Below, piece by piece: positions 42,297 through 51,174 of a stretch of 64,000 nt of DNA (position 1 is the stretch's first letter; each line of letters starts with the position of its first letter). The notes under the pieces were generated by a model that did no database searches, was not told where the DNA came from, and saw only the letters and a program-made list of their open reading frames with translations. Origin of the DNA: Pyxidicoccus sp. MSG2 (GTDB lineage: Bacteria; Myxococcota; Myxococcia; Myxococcales; Myxococcaceae); contig NZ_JAPNKC010000001.1 of assembly GCF_026626705.1 (NCBI RefSeq), positions 7,644,001 through 7,708,000 of the forward strand, written 5' to 3'. Made by a program: the position numbers and the translations under genes.

Positions 42297-45200
42297 TTGT
42301 CGCCCCCCCTCGTCCACCAGCTCGTCGAGCGACGAGCGACCGAACTTCCCTCACATGTCGCGGTAGGCCACGCGGGCGACTCCCTCACCTATGCCGCGCT
42401 GAACGCGCAGGCGAACCGGCTGGCGCATGCGCTGCTCGCGCTGGGCGCCGGGCCGGATTCCATCGTCGGTGTCTGCCTCCCGCGAAGCGCGGAGCTCGTG
42501 GTGGCCGTCCTGGGTGTGCTCAAGGCGGGAGCGGCCTGGCTTCCGCTGGAGCCGTCCACCCCGCCCGAGCGCCTGCGCTACATGGTGGCTTCCGCGGGGG
42601 TGAAGGCTGTCATCGGCACGGGGCCGGCGGTGGCGCGGCTTGCGTTGGAAGGCACCCAGGTCCTCTCTCCCTCGGGACCGGAGCTCGCGTCATTCTCAGC
42701 CGTGAATCCGGGCATCCGCGTCCTGCCGGACCATCTCGCCTACGTCATCCACACCTCGGGCTCCACGGGGCTGCCCAAGGGGGTGATGATCAGCCACCGC
42801 GCCCTGTCCGCCTTCACGGCGTACCACTGCGGCACGTTCGCGCTGTCGCCGGCGGATTGCGTCGGGGTGATTGCCTCGCTGGGCTTCGACGCGTCGGTCA
42901 TGTCCATCCTGCCCTCGCTGGCCGCGGGCGTGCGCCTGGAGCTCCCGGTGGACGAGGAGACCCGCCTGTCGCCCCGGAAGCTGCAGGAGTGGCTGCTGGC
43001 CCGGGGCATCACCTTCGTCTTTCTGCCCACCCCTCTCGCCGAGCGTGTGCTCCCGCTTCCCTGGCCAGAGGCCTGTGCCCTGCGCCTGTTGCTGACCGGG
43101 GGAGACCGGCTGCACCTGCGCCCCAGGCCCGGGCTGCCCTTCCAGCTCGTGAATGGCTATGGCCCCGCCGAGTGCACCATCTACTGCACCTCGGACGTCG
43201 TCCCGCCCGGCGGGGAGTCGCGCGAGGAGGGCCTGCCGTCCATCGGCCGTCCCATCGATGGAGCGGAGCTCTACCTCCTGGATTCGGAGCTGCGGCCGGT
43301 GGGGGCGGGTGAGACGGGGGAGCTCTTCATCGGAGGTCCGGGCCTGGCTCGCGGGTACGTGGGCGCGCCGGACCTCACCGCCGAGCGCTTCATCCCCAAC
43401 CCCTTCTCCCGCACCGGCGGTGAGCGCCTGTATCGCTCGGGGGACCTCGGCCGCGCGTTGCCGGATGGCTCGCTCGAGTTCCTCAGCCGCTCGGACCGAC
43501 AGGTGAAGGTCCGCGGCATCCGCGTCGAGCCCGCGGAGATTACCGCCGCCCTGCTGACCCATCCGCACGTGGGGGCCGCGCACGTCATGGCGCGGAGCAC
43601 GGAGGCTCTGGAGGAGGGCCGGGACGTCTCCTTCGTGGCGTGGTTCGCGCCGAGGGATGCGCGCGCCGTCCCCGGAACGGAGCAGCTCCGCGAGCACCTC
43701 CGGGCCTGGCTTCCCGAGGCCATGATGCCGCGGACGTTCGTCGTGGTGGACGCGCTTCCGCTCGGCCCCAACGGCAAGGTGGACCTCCAGGCGCTCCCCG
43801 CTCCGGCAGTCCACGCGCCCCGGAGCCGTGCGTACGTCGCGCCCCGCACGGAGCTGGAGCGCGGGCTCGCGCGGGTGTGGCAGGAGGTGCTGCGCCTGGA
43901 GCAGGTCGGCATCCAGGACGACTTCTTCGAGCTGGGAGGCCACTCCCTGCTCGCCACGCAAATCACCACCCGCATCGAGGACGCGCTGCGCATCTCCCTG
44001 TCACTGCGGGAGCTCTTCGCCCACCCGTGCATCGCCCGGCTCGCTGAGGTGCTGGAATCTCGGTGTACCGCTCCCGCGAAGGACGTGCTGCCCGCCGTGG
44101 TCCGCGCGGCCGACCCCCAGCGGGCGCCGCTCTCCGTGCAGCAGGAGCAGGTCTGGTTCCTCCAGAAGCTGTCCCCCGGCAGCATCTCCTACCAGGCGCA
44201 GACGACCCTCCGCGTGCTGGGCGGGCTGAACCTGGCGGTGCTCGAGCGCGCCCTGACGGAGATTGCCCGGCGCCACGAGCTGCTGCGGACGACGTACGAG
44301 GAGGTCGACGGCCGGCCGTGGCAGCGCGTCCTGCCGGTGACGCCGGTGAGGGTTCCCCTGCTCGACCTGAGCGGGCTGCCCGGGGACGAGCGGGAGCGTC
44401 GGCGGGAGGAGGCCATCCGCGAGGAGCTGCGGCGGCCCCTCTCGCTCTTCGAGCCGCCGCTGGTCCGCTGGAGCGCCATCCGCCTGGCTCCGGATGAGCA
44501 TGAGCTCGTCCTCGTCGAGCACCACGTCGTCCACGATGGTGCGTCCTTCTCCGTGCTGATGCGGGAGCTGGACGCGCTCTACAACGCCTGGCTGCGCGGA
44601 GAGGAATCGCCGCTGCCGGAGCTGCCGGTGCAGTACCGCGACTTCGCCGCCTGGCAGCGCTCGGTGCTCGACTCCCCGGCCATGAAGGCCCAGCTCGCCT
44701 TCTGGCGCGAGCGGCTGGCCGGCGCGCCCGAGGTGCTGCCGCTGCGCACCGACCACCCGCGGCCGCGCGTGCAGAGCTTCAACGGCGACCTCCTCCGGCT
44801 GGAGCTTCCTCCCGCCCTCCCTGGCGCCTTGCGCACCTTCTGCCAGCAGGAGGGCGTCACCCTCTTCAACGCCCTCTTCGCCGCCTTCGCCACGCTGCTG
44901 CACCGTTACACCGGGGAGCAGGACCTGTGCATCGGCTCGGCCTTCGCCGCCAGGGCAGGCATCCGGAACGTCGAGAACCTCATCGGCATGTTCGTCAATG
45001 CCGTCGTCCTGCGATGTGACGTCTCAGGCGCGCCGTCGTTCCGGGACCTGGTCCGCCAGGTGCGCGAGCTCACCGCGGCGGCGGCGGAACACCAGACGTA
45101 TCCCTTCCTCAAGCTGGTCGAGGCCCTGGGCGTGAAGCGCGACCCCAGTCGCAACCCGCTCGTCCAGGCCATGTTCAGCTTTCACGATTCGGCCGTGCCC

Positions 45201-47375
45201 AGTCCCCAGCTCGGCGGTGCCGCATCCACCATCTTTGAGCGTGGCAATGGCTCCTCGAAGGTGGACCTGGACGTCGTCGCCATTCCCCATGCGGGGCGGT
45301 ACCTGGGTGACCCGGCGCGCGGGGATGCCCGCATCTCGCTCATCTGGGAGTACAACCGGGACCTCTTCGACCGCGCGACGATGGAGCGGATGTCCGCCCA
45401 CTTCCTGCGGCTGCTCGAGGCCGCGGTGGCCAGCCCCGGCACTCCGGTGTCGCGCCTGCCGATGCTCTCCGGTGCGGAGCGCCATGCCCTCCTGGTGGAG
45501 CGAAGCGGCCCTCCCTCCGAACCCCCGGTGCATCACCAGGTCCTGGCGCAGGCCCTGCGGACGCCCGGTGCGGTGGCCGTGCGCGACGAGGCGGGGACGC
45601 TCACCTATTCGGAGCTCGTCCGGCGCGCGACGCTGCTGGCCGAGCACCTCCGCCCGCGGGGCGCGGACGTGGACGCGGTCGTCGGCATCTGCGTGCCGCG
45701 CGGCGCCGACCTGGTGACGGCCGAGCTGGGCGTCATGCTGGCCGGCGCCGCCTGGCTGCCCCTGGACCCGGAGCACCCCGCGGAGCGGCTCGCGCTCATC
45801 CTCGCCGATGCCGGCGTTCGCCAGGTCGTTACCAGCAGGGCACTCCGGGCGCGGCTCCCCGCCACGCTGGAGCGGGTGTGCGTCGAGGACTTCCGCGCCC
45901 CCGGCACGCCGCGCGGCGACCTCCCCACCGACGTGCGGCCCGGGCAGTTGGCCTACGTCATGTACACCTCCGGCTCCACGGGCCGGCCCAAGGGGGTGAT
46001 GGTGGAGCACGGCTCGCTGGCCCACCTCGTCGGGTGGCACCGGCGCGCCTTCGGCCTGGACGCGAACAGCCGCACCACGCTCCTCTACTCTCCTGCCTTC
46101 GACCCGTCCGCCGCGGAGGTCTGGCCGGCGCTGACGGCCGGCGCCACGCTGCACGTCCCCGGACAGGACGTGCGCCTGTCCCCGGAGCGGCTCCAGGCTT
46201 GGCTCCTCTCCGAACGCATCACCTTCACGGACCTGCCCACGGCGCTCGCCGAGCGTCTGCTGGCCCTGCCATGGCCCGCTTCGTGCGAGCTGCGCACGGT
46301 GCTCGCGGGCGGAGACCGGCTCCACGCGCGTCCGGCCCCCGGGCTGCCCTGGCGGCTGTTCAACCAGTACGGCCCCACCGAGACCACCGTGACGGCCACC
46401 TCCTGCGAGGTCCCTTCCGCTGGCTCGGACGCGGCACTGCCCGCCATCGGTCAGCCCATCGACGGGGCCACGGCGTACGTCCTGGATGCCGAGCTGCAGC
46501 CGGTGCCCCCGGGCGTCGCGGGAGAGCTGTACGTCGGCGGCGCCGGGGTGGCGCGGGGCTATCTGAACCGCCCGGACCTCACCGCCGCGTGTTTCATCCC
46601 CGACCCGTACTCCTCGCGCCCTGGCGCGCGTCTGTACCGCACCGGAGACCGCGTCTGCTCCCGGCCGGACGGTGCGCTCGAGTTCCTGGGCCGCATGGAC
46701 GCGCAGGTGAAGGTTCGCGGCTTCCGGGTGGAGCCGGCGGAGGTCTCCGCGCTGCTGCGCACGTGTCCGGGGCTCGCCGAGGCCCACGTCCGCGCATGGA
46801 GCGCCCCGGGCGGAGAGCCACGGCTGGTCGGCTATCTCGTCCCCCGGGCCGGCCAGGCCGTGCCTTCCCCGGCGCGGCTGCGCGAGCACCTCGCCCGCGA
46901 GCTGCCGGCCTACATGATTCCCTCCGCCTACGTGGAGCTGGGGGCGCTGCCGCTCACCCAGAGCGGCAAGGTGGATGAGCGGGCCCTGCCCGAGCCCGCC
47001 CCCGTGACGCAGGCGCCCCAGGCCCCGCTCGCGAGCGAGCTGGAGCGCCAGCTCGCCGGCCTCTGGTGCGAGACGCTGCGCCTGGAGCGGGTGGGCGCGG
47101 AGGACAACTTCTTCGACCTCGGCGGACACTCCCTGCTGCTGGCGCAGGTGCAACACCTCCTGAAGAGCCGCCTGGGACACGACGTGCCCATGGTGAAGCT
47201 GTTCGAGTTCCCCACCGTCCGGGCGCTCGCCGGGCATCTCCAGGGTCAGGACGATGGTGGGGAGGCGGCCGCCGCGCTGGAGCACCGCGAGCAGCAGCAG
47301 CGGAGTGGGCGCGGGCGCCTGCTGGGCCGCAGGGAGCGGCTGGCGTCGGACAGCTCGCGGGAGGAAGCGGAATGA
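42297..47375 (+). CDS. Two-module non-ribosomal peptide synthetase, A-T-C-A-T
   Basis: Starts at TTG 42297, backed by GGAGG 6 nt upstream; no other start gives the A-domain core. Domains: A1 (about 1-500, YVIHTSGSTGLPKG, NGYGPAECT, GIRVEPAEI, NGKVDLQALP), T1 (LGGHSL near 549), C (HHVVHDG at about 742, complete HHxxxDG), A2 (YVMYTSGSTGRPKG at about 1220, NQYGPTETT, GFRVEPAEV, SGKVDERALP), T2 (LGGHSL near 1611). No N-terminal C domain, so A1 is a loading module. Binding-pocket residues read by eye are DAMFLGGIY for A1 (aliphatic-like) and DPADLGQVT for A2; both are low-certainty. The tail overlaps the PKS start (ATGA). Confidence 0.93.
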   Translation: MSPPLVHQLVERRATELPSHVAVGHAGDSLTYAALNAQANRLAHALLALGAGPDSIVGVCLPRSAELVVAVLGVLKAGAAWLPLEPSTPPERLRYMVASAGVKAVIGTGPAVARLALEGTQVLSPSGPELASFSAVNPGIRVLPDHLAYVIHTSGSTGLPKGVMISHRALSAFTAYHCGTFALSPADCVGVIASLGFDASVMSILPSLAAGVRLELPVDEETRLSPRKLQEWLLARGITFVFLPTPLAERVLPLPWPEACALRLLLTGGDRLHLRPRPGLPFQLVNGYGPAECTIYCTSDVVPPGGESREEGLPSIGRPIDGAELYLLDSELRPVGAGETGELFIGGPGLARGYVGAPDLTAERFIPNPFSRTGGERLYRSGDLGRALPDGSLEFLSRSDRQVKVRGIRVEPAEITAALLTHPHVGAAHVMARSTEALEEGRDVSFVAWFAPRDARAVPGTEQLREHLRAWLPEAMMPRTFVVVDALPLGPNGKVDLQALPAPAVHAPRSRAYVAPRTELERGLARVWQEVLRLEQVGIQDDFFELGGHSLLATQITTRIEDALRISLSLRELFAHPCIARLAEVLESRCTAPAKDVLPAVVRAADPQRAPLSVQQEQVWFLQKLSPGSISYQAQTTLRVLGGLNLAVLERALTEIARRHELLRTTYEEVDGRPWQRVLPVTPVRVPLLDLSGLPGDERERRREEAIREELRRPLSLFEPPLVRWSAIRLAPDEHELVLVEHHVVHDGASFSVLMRELDALYNAWLRGEESPLPELPVQYRDFAAWQRSVLDSPAMKAQLAFWRERLAGAPEVLPLRTDHPRPRVQSFNGDLLRLELPPALPGALRTFCQQEGVTLFNALFAAFATLLHRYTGEQDLCIGSAFAARAGIRNVENLIGMFVNAVVLRCDVSGAPSFRDLVRQVRELTAAAAEHQTYPFLKLVEALGVKRDPSRNPLVQAMFSFHDSAVPSPQLGGAASTIFERGNGSSKVDLDVVAIPHAGRYLGDPARGDARISLIWEYNRDLFDRATMERMSAHFLRLLEAAVASPGTPVSRLPMLSGAERHALLVERSGPPSEPPVHHQVLAQALRTPGAVAVRDEAGTLTYSELVRRATLLAEHLRPRGADVDAVVGICVPRGADLVTAELGVMLAGAAWLPLDPEHPAERLALILADAGVRQVVTSRALRARLPATLERVCVEDFRAPGTPRGDLPTDVRPGQLAYVMYTSGSTGRPKGVMVEHGSLAHLVGWHRRAFGLDANSRTTLLYSPAFDPSAAEVWPALTAGATLHVPGQDVRLSPERLQAWLLSERITFTDLPTALAERLLALPWPASCELRTVLAGGDRLHARPAPGLPWRLFNQYGPTETTVTATSCEVPSAGSDAALPAIGQPIDGATAYVLDAELQPVPPGVAGELYVGGAGVARGYLNRPDLTAACFIPDPYSSRPGARLYRTGDRVCSRPDGALEFLGRMDAQVKVRGFRVEPAEVSALLRTCPGLAEAHVRAWSAPGGEPRLVGYLVPRAGQAVPSPARLREHLARELPAYMIPSAYVELGALPLTQSGKVDERALPEPAPVTQAPQAPLASELERQLAGLWCETLRLERVGAEDNFFDLGGHSLLLAQVQHLLKSRLGHDVPMVKLFEFPTVRALAGHLQGQDDGGEAAAALEHREQQQRSGRGRLLGRRERLASDSSREEAE

Positions 47376-50300
47376 GTGCCTCCCTGGAGCAGGAGGAGGA
47401 CCTCTCCGCGCACGTCGCGGTGGTGGGCCTGGCGTGCCGGTTTCCCGGCGCCGCCAACGCGGAGGAGTTCTGGTCCAATCTGGCCGACGGCGTCGAGTCC
47501 ATCACCTTCTTCGGCCCGGACGGGCGCCCCCGCGAGCAGCCGCCCGGGGAGAGCGCCGTGGGCGAGGAGGTGCCCGCCTTCGGCCTCGTGGCGGACGCCG
47601 ACGGGTTCGACGCGGCGGCTTTCGGCTGCTCGCCCCTGGAAGCCCTCATGCTGGACCCGCAGCACCGGGTGTTCCTGGAGTGCGCGCGGGAGGCGCTGGA
47701 GGACGCGGGGTATGACCCTGCTCGCTACCGCGGCGCCATCGGGCTCTACGCTGGAGGGAGCGAGACGTCCTATCTGTCCGCGCTCCGGGCCCGGAGGGAG
47801 CTGCTGGCGGGCGCCAGCGACTGGCAGCTGCGGCTGGCCACGGGCGTGGACTTCCTCACCAGCCGGGTGGCCTACAAGCTCGGGCTGCGCGGCCCCGCCG
47901 TCACCGTGCAGACGGCCTGCTCCACGTCCCTGGTCGCCATCCACCTGGCCGCCCAGGCGCTGCTCGCGGGGGACTGCGACATCGCCCTGGCTGGAGGCGC
48001 GTCGGTGCACGTGCCGCCGCGGTTCGGCCACTACAGCGAGGGCGGGCCGCTGTCCCCGGACGGCCGCTGCCGTGCGTTCGACGCGCGCGCGCAGGGCACC
48101 GTGGGCAGCAATGGCGCCGGGCTCGTGGTGCTCAAGCGGCTCGCGGACGCCCTGGCGGATGGGGACACCGTTCGCGCCGTCCTCCGGGGCTCGGCCATCA
48201 ACAACGACGCCGCAGGGAAGATTGGCTTCACCGCGCCGAGTGTGGAGGGACAGGCCCGCGTCATCGAGACCGCGCAGCGCGCCGCCGGGGTGGCGCCCGG
48301 GAGCATCACCTCCATCGAAGCCCACGGTACCGGCACGCGGCTGGGAGACCCCATCGAGCTCGCCGCGCTGACGAAGGCCTTCGGCACCCGCCAGCGGCAC
48401 TTCTGCTGGCTGGGCTCGGTGAAGACGAACATTGGCCACACGGACGCGGCGGCGGGCGTGGCTGGCTTCATCAAGACGGTCCTCGCGTTGGAGCATCGGA
48501 AGCTGCCCCCCAGCCTGAACTTCGAGCAGCCCAACCCGGAGATAGATTTCGAGCACGGCCCCTTCCGTGTGAATACGCAGCTGCGGGACTGGGACACCGG
48601 CGGCCTTCCACGGCGGGCTGGCGTCAGCTCGCTGGGCATCGGAGGTACCAATGCCCACGCCGTGCTGGAGGAGGCGCCCGCGCCGCTGGCCTCCGAGCGC
48701 TCGCGCACCCCGCAACTGCTGGTGCTGTCGGCCCACGGCCCCGCCGCGTTGGCCCGGGCCGTGGACCGGCTCGGCAATCACCTGCGCCAGCACCCGGAAG
48801 TCTCCCTCGGCGACGTGGCCTGGACGCTCCAGGTGGGCCGCCCCGCGCACGCGCACCGGTGGTTCGCGGTGGGCCAGGACACCCCCGAGGTCCTCCTCGC
48901 GCTGGCGGAGCAGCAGGGCTCTCCGGGCGACGCGCGGCTGGAGCCAGGGGAGCGTCCGGTGGTGTTCATGTTCTCCGGCCACGGTGGCCAGCACGTGGGC
49001 ATGGGCCGGGAGCTGTACGCCACGCAGCCGGCCTTCCGCGAGGCCGTGGACGAGTGCCGCGCGCACCTGACACCCCTCCTGGGGTTCGACCTCCGAACGG
49101 TGCTCCATCCCGAGACCGCGGACGCGGCCGCGCTCGAGCGGGCCTCCGCGCGGATGGGGGAGTTCGTCACCGGTCAGCTCTCCGTCTTCGTCATCGAGTA
49201 CGCGGTGGCGCGGCTGTGGAAGCGCTGGGGCGTGAAGCCCGCCGCGGTGGTGGGACACAGCCTGGGGGCCTATGCCGCCGCCACGGTGGCCGGCGTGTTC
49301 TCCCTCGCGGATGCCCTGCACCTGGTCCTGGAGCGCTCGCGCATCCTCGCCAGCCTGCCCGCGGGCGCCATGCTGGCCGTGCCGCTGCCCGAGTCCGAGC
49401 TGGCACCCCTGCTCCAGGCCGGGCTCTCCCTGGCGGCGGTGAACGGGCCCGCGCAGTGCACGGTGTCCGGCCCGGTGGCGGACATCGAGGCCCTCCAGTC
49501 ACGGCTGGCGGCGCGCGGCGTGGAGTCGCGCCTCTTGCGCATCCCGGGCGCCGGGCACTCGCACCTCGTCGAGCCGTCACTGGCCGCGTTCACCGCCTGC
49601 GTCCAGCGCGTCGAGCGGCGTCCCCCCCAGCTTCCATGGGTCTCCGACCTCACCGGCGCCGCCGTCTCCGAGGAGCAGGCCGTGGACCCGGCGTACTGGG
49701 CCGCGCACCTGCGCCACACCGTCCGCTTCGGTGATGCGCTGGGCACGCTGCTCGCGGGCCCGGCCAGCATCCTCCTGGAGGTGGGCCCCGGACGGACCCT
49801 GGCGACGCTGGCGCGCCAGCACCCCGGCGCGGGCACGCACCTCACGGTGGCCACGCTCCCTCACCCCGCGGACGACACGTCTGACGGGGTCAGCGCGCTC
49901 ACCGCGGCCGGGCGCCTGTGGGCCGCGGGAGTTCCGCTCGCCTGGCAGGGACTGCACGCGGGCGCGCGGCGCCGGCGGGTGCCCCTGCCGACGTACCCCT
50001 TCGAGCGCCAGCGCTACCTCGTCGAGGCGCCGGACACGTCCGCTCTCGTGGTGGCGCAGGCAGGCGAGGGGAGTGTGCCCGGCGCGCCCCGGAGCGACGT
50101 GGCCTCCGTGTCCCCATCCGACGGGCCAGCGCTTCCCGAGGACCCGACGGTGCGCCACATCGCCACCGCCTTCGCGGAAGTCCTGGGGCTGCCTCGCGTC
50201 GGCCTCCACGACAACTTCTTCGAGAAGGGGGGCGACTCGCTGATGGCGGCGCAGCTCATCGCGCGGCTGCGCCCGCATGTCTCCACGCCCCTGCGGGTGA

Positions 50301-50398
50301 AGGCCATCTTCCGCGCCCCCACCGTGGCCCGGCTGGCCCGCTTCATCGAGGAGTCCTCGTCCGCCGCCAGCCCGACCTCACCTCCGTCCTCGAAATGA
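47372..50398 (+). CDS. Type I polyketide synthase, KS-AT-ACP
   Basis: Starts inside the NRPS stop. KS catalytic triad complete: TACSTSL with C183, HGTGT with H318, KTNIGH with H356. AT: GHSLG with S630; the specificity segment reads GAGHSHL instead of HAFH (malonyl) or YASH (methylmalonyl). After the post-AT linker (VPLPTYPFERQRYLVE) there is no KR, DH or ER, only an ACP (NFFEKGGDSL with S956). A condensed beta-keto unit would therefore remain unreduced. About 1,008 residues. The NRPS T2 would pass a dipeptidyl chain to this KS. No in-line thioesterase. Confidence 0.93.
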   Translation: MSASLEQEEDLSAHVAVVGLACRFPGAANAEEFWSNLADGVESITFFGPDGRPREQPPGESAVGEEVPAFGLVADADGFDAAAFGCSPLEALMLDPQHRVFLECAREALEDAGYDPARYRGAIGLYAGGSETSYLSALRARRELLAGASDWQLRLATGVDFLTSRVAYKLGLRGPAVTVQTACSTSLVAIHLAAQALLAGDCDIALAGGASVHVPPRFGHYSEGGPLSPDGRCRAFDARAQGTVGSNGAGLVVLKRLADALADGDTVRAVLRGSAINNDAAGKIGFTAPSVEGQARVIETAQRAAGVAPGSITSIEAHGTGTRLGDPIELAALTKAFGTRQRHFCWLGSVKTNIGHTDAAAGVAGFIKTVLALEHRKLPPSLNFEQPNPEIDFEHGPFRVNTQLRDWDTGGLPRRAGVSSLGIGGTNAHAVLEEAPAPLASERSRTPQLLVLSAHGPAALARAVDRLGNHLRQHPEVSLGDVAWTLQVGRPAHAHRWFAVGQDTPEVLLALAEQQGSPGDARLEPGERPVVFMFSGHGGQHVGMGRELYATQPAFREAVDECRAHLTPLLGFDLRTVLHPETADAAALERASARMGEFVTGQLSVFVIEYAVARLWKRWGVKPAAVVGHSLGAYAAATVAGVFSLADALHLVLERSRILASLPAGAMLAVPLPESELAPLLQAGLSLAAVNGPAQCTVSGPVADIEALQSRLAARGVESRLLRIPGAGHSHLVEPSLAAFTACVQRVERRPPQLPWVSDLTGAAVSEEQAVDPAYWAAHLRHTVRFGDALGTLLAGPASILLEVGPGRTLATLARQHPGAGTHLTVATLPHPADDTSDGVSALTAAGRLWAAGVPLAWQGLHAGARRRRVPLPTYPFERQRYLVEAPDTSALVVAQAGEGSVPGAPRSDVASVSPSDGPALPEDPTVRHIATAFAEVLGLPRVGLHDNFFEKGGDSLMAAQLIARLRPHVSTPLRVKAIFRAPTVARLARFIEESSSAASPTSPPSSK

Positions 50399-51174
50399 CC
50401 ATGACGTTGCCTTCTCCCTGGCTTGCCTGCCGCATGAAGCGTCCGGAAGCCTCCGTGCGCCTCTTCTGCTTCCCTCACAGCGGCGGCTCCGTGGGCGAGT
50501 ACGTGCGCTGGGCCGACCTGCTCCCGGACGTCGAGGTGTGGGGTGTGCAGCTCCCCGGCCATGGCGCGCGCGCGGAGGAGGCGCCCTTCACCCGGATGCG
50601 CGAGCTGGTGGACACGCTGGTGGGCGCGGTGGACTTCGGGACGTCCTTCGCGTTCTTCGGGCACAGCCTGGGAGCGCTCGTGGCCTTCGAGACGGCCCGG
50701 CGCTTGCGCGGCCTGGGCCGTACGCCGCCGGGCTGGTTGTTCCTCTCCGCGGCGCCCGCCCCGCAGCTCCCCGCGCGAGGTATCCCCGCGAGCCACCTGG
50801 ACGAGGACGGGCTGCTCACCGCGCTCGAGCCCACCTACGGCGAGCTGGCCCTGGAGCTCCGGGAAGACGCCGAGCTGCGCGAGCTCATCCTGCCGGGCCT
50901 GCGCGCGGACCTGTCGCTCGTGGAGTCCTACCCGCACGAAGCCGGCGCGCCCCTGGACTGCGCGATGGCCGTCCTGGGCGGCACCCGGGACGACCTGACT
51001 CGCGAGGAGCTGGAGCCATGGCGCGTCCACACCACCGGGCCCTTCGAGCTCCACCTGCTGCCCGGTGGCCACTTCTACCTACGGGAGCAGAAGGACACGC
51101 TCCTGCGTCTTCTGGGCGAGCGCCTGCGACAGGGCCGCCCCCACACCGTTTCCAGTGAGGACCTGAAGCCATGA
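50395..51174 (+). CDS. Type II thioesterase (alpha/beta hydrolase)
   Basis: Start overlaps the PKS stop (ATGA). The 259-residue product has the NRPS/PKS type II thioesterase pattern: LFCFPHSGGSVGEYVRWADLLP, VWGVQLPGHGAR, GHSLGALVAFETAR with S91, an Asp after VLGGTRDD, and PGGHFYL with the catalytic His. It edits misprimed carriers and, because no in-line TE is present, may also release the product. Translationally coupled to both neighbours. Confidence 0.93.
   Translation: MTMTLPSPWLACRMKRPEASVRLFCFPHSGGSVGEYVRWADLLPDVEVWGVQLPGHGARAEEAPFTRMRELVDTLVGAVDFGTSFAFFGHSLGALVAFETARRLRGLGRTPPGWLFLSAAPAPQLPARGIPASHLDEDGLLTALEPTYGELALELREDAELRELILPGLRADLSLVESYPHEAGAPLDCAMAVLGGTRDDLTREELEPWRVHTTGPFELHLLPGGHFYLREQKDTLLRLLGERLRQGRPHTVSSEDLKP

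Noticed and set aside
45024..47285. 753-residue minus-strand frame opposite the NRPS
   Set aside because: Shadow of the second adenylation module; composition is Arg/Gly/His-rich and lacks motifs.
47066..47371. Earlier start for the PKS gene
   Set aside because: The extension overlaps the NRPS T2 domain in another frame; the ATG at 47372 sits in an ATGA overlap and begins directly before the KS domain.
42297..47375. A specific peptide product from A-domain codes
   Set aside because: Codes were read by eye and are not close to a standard set, so no product is claimed.
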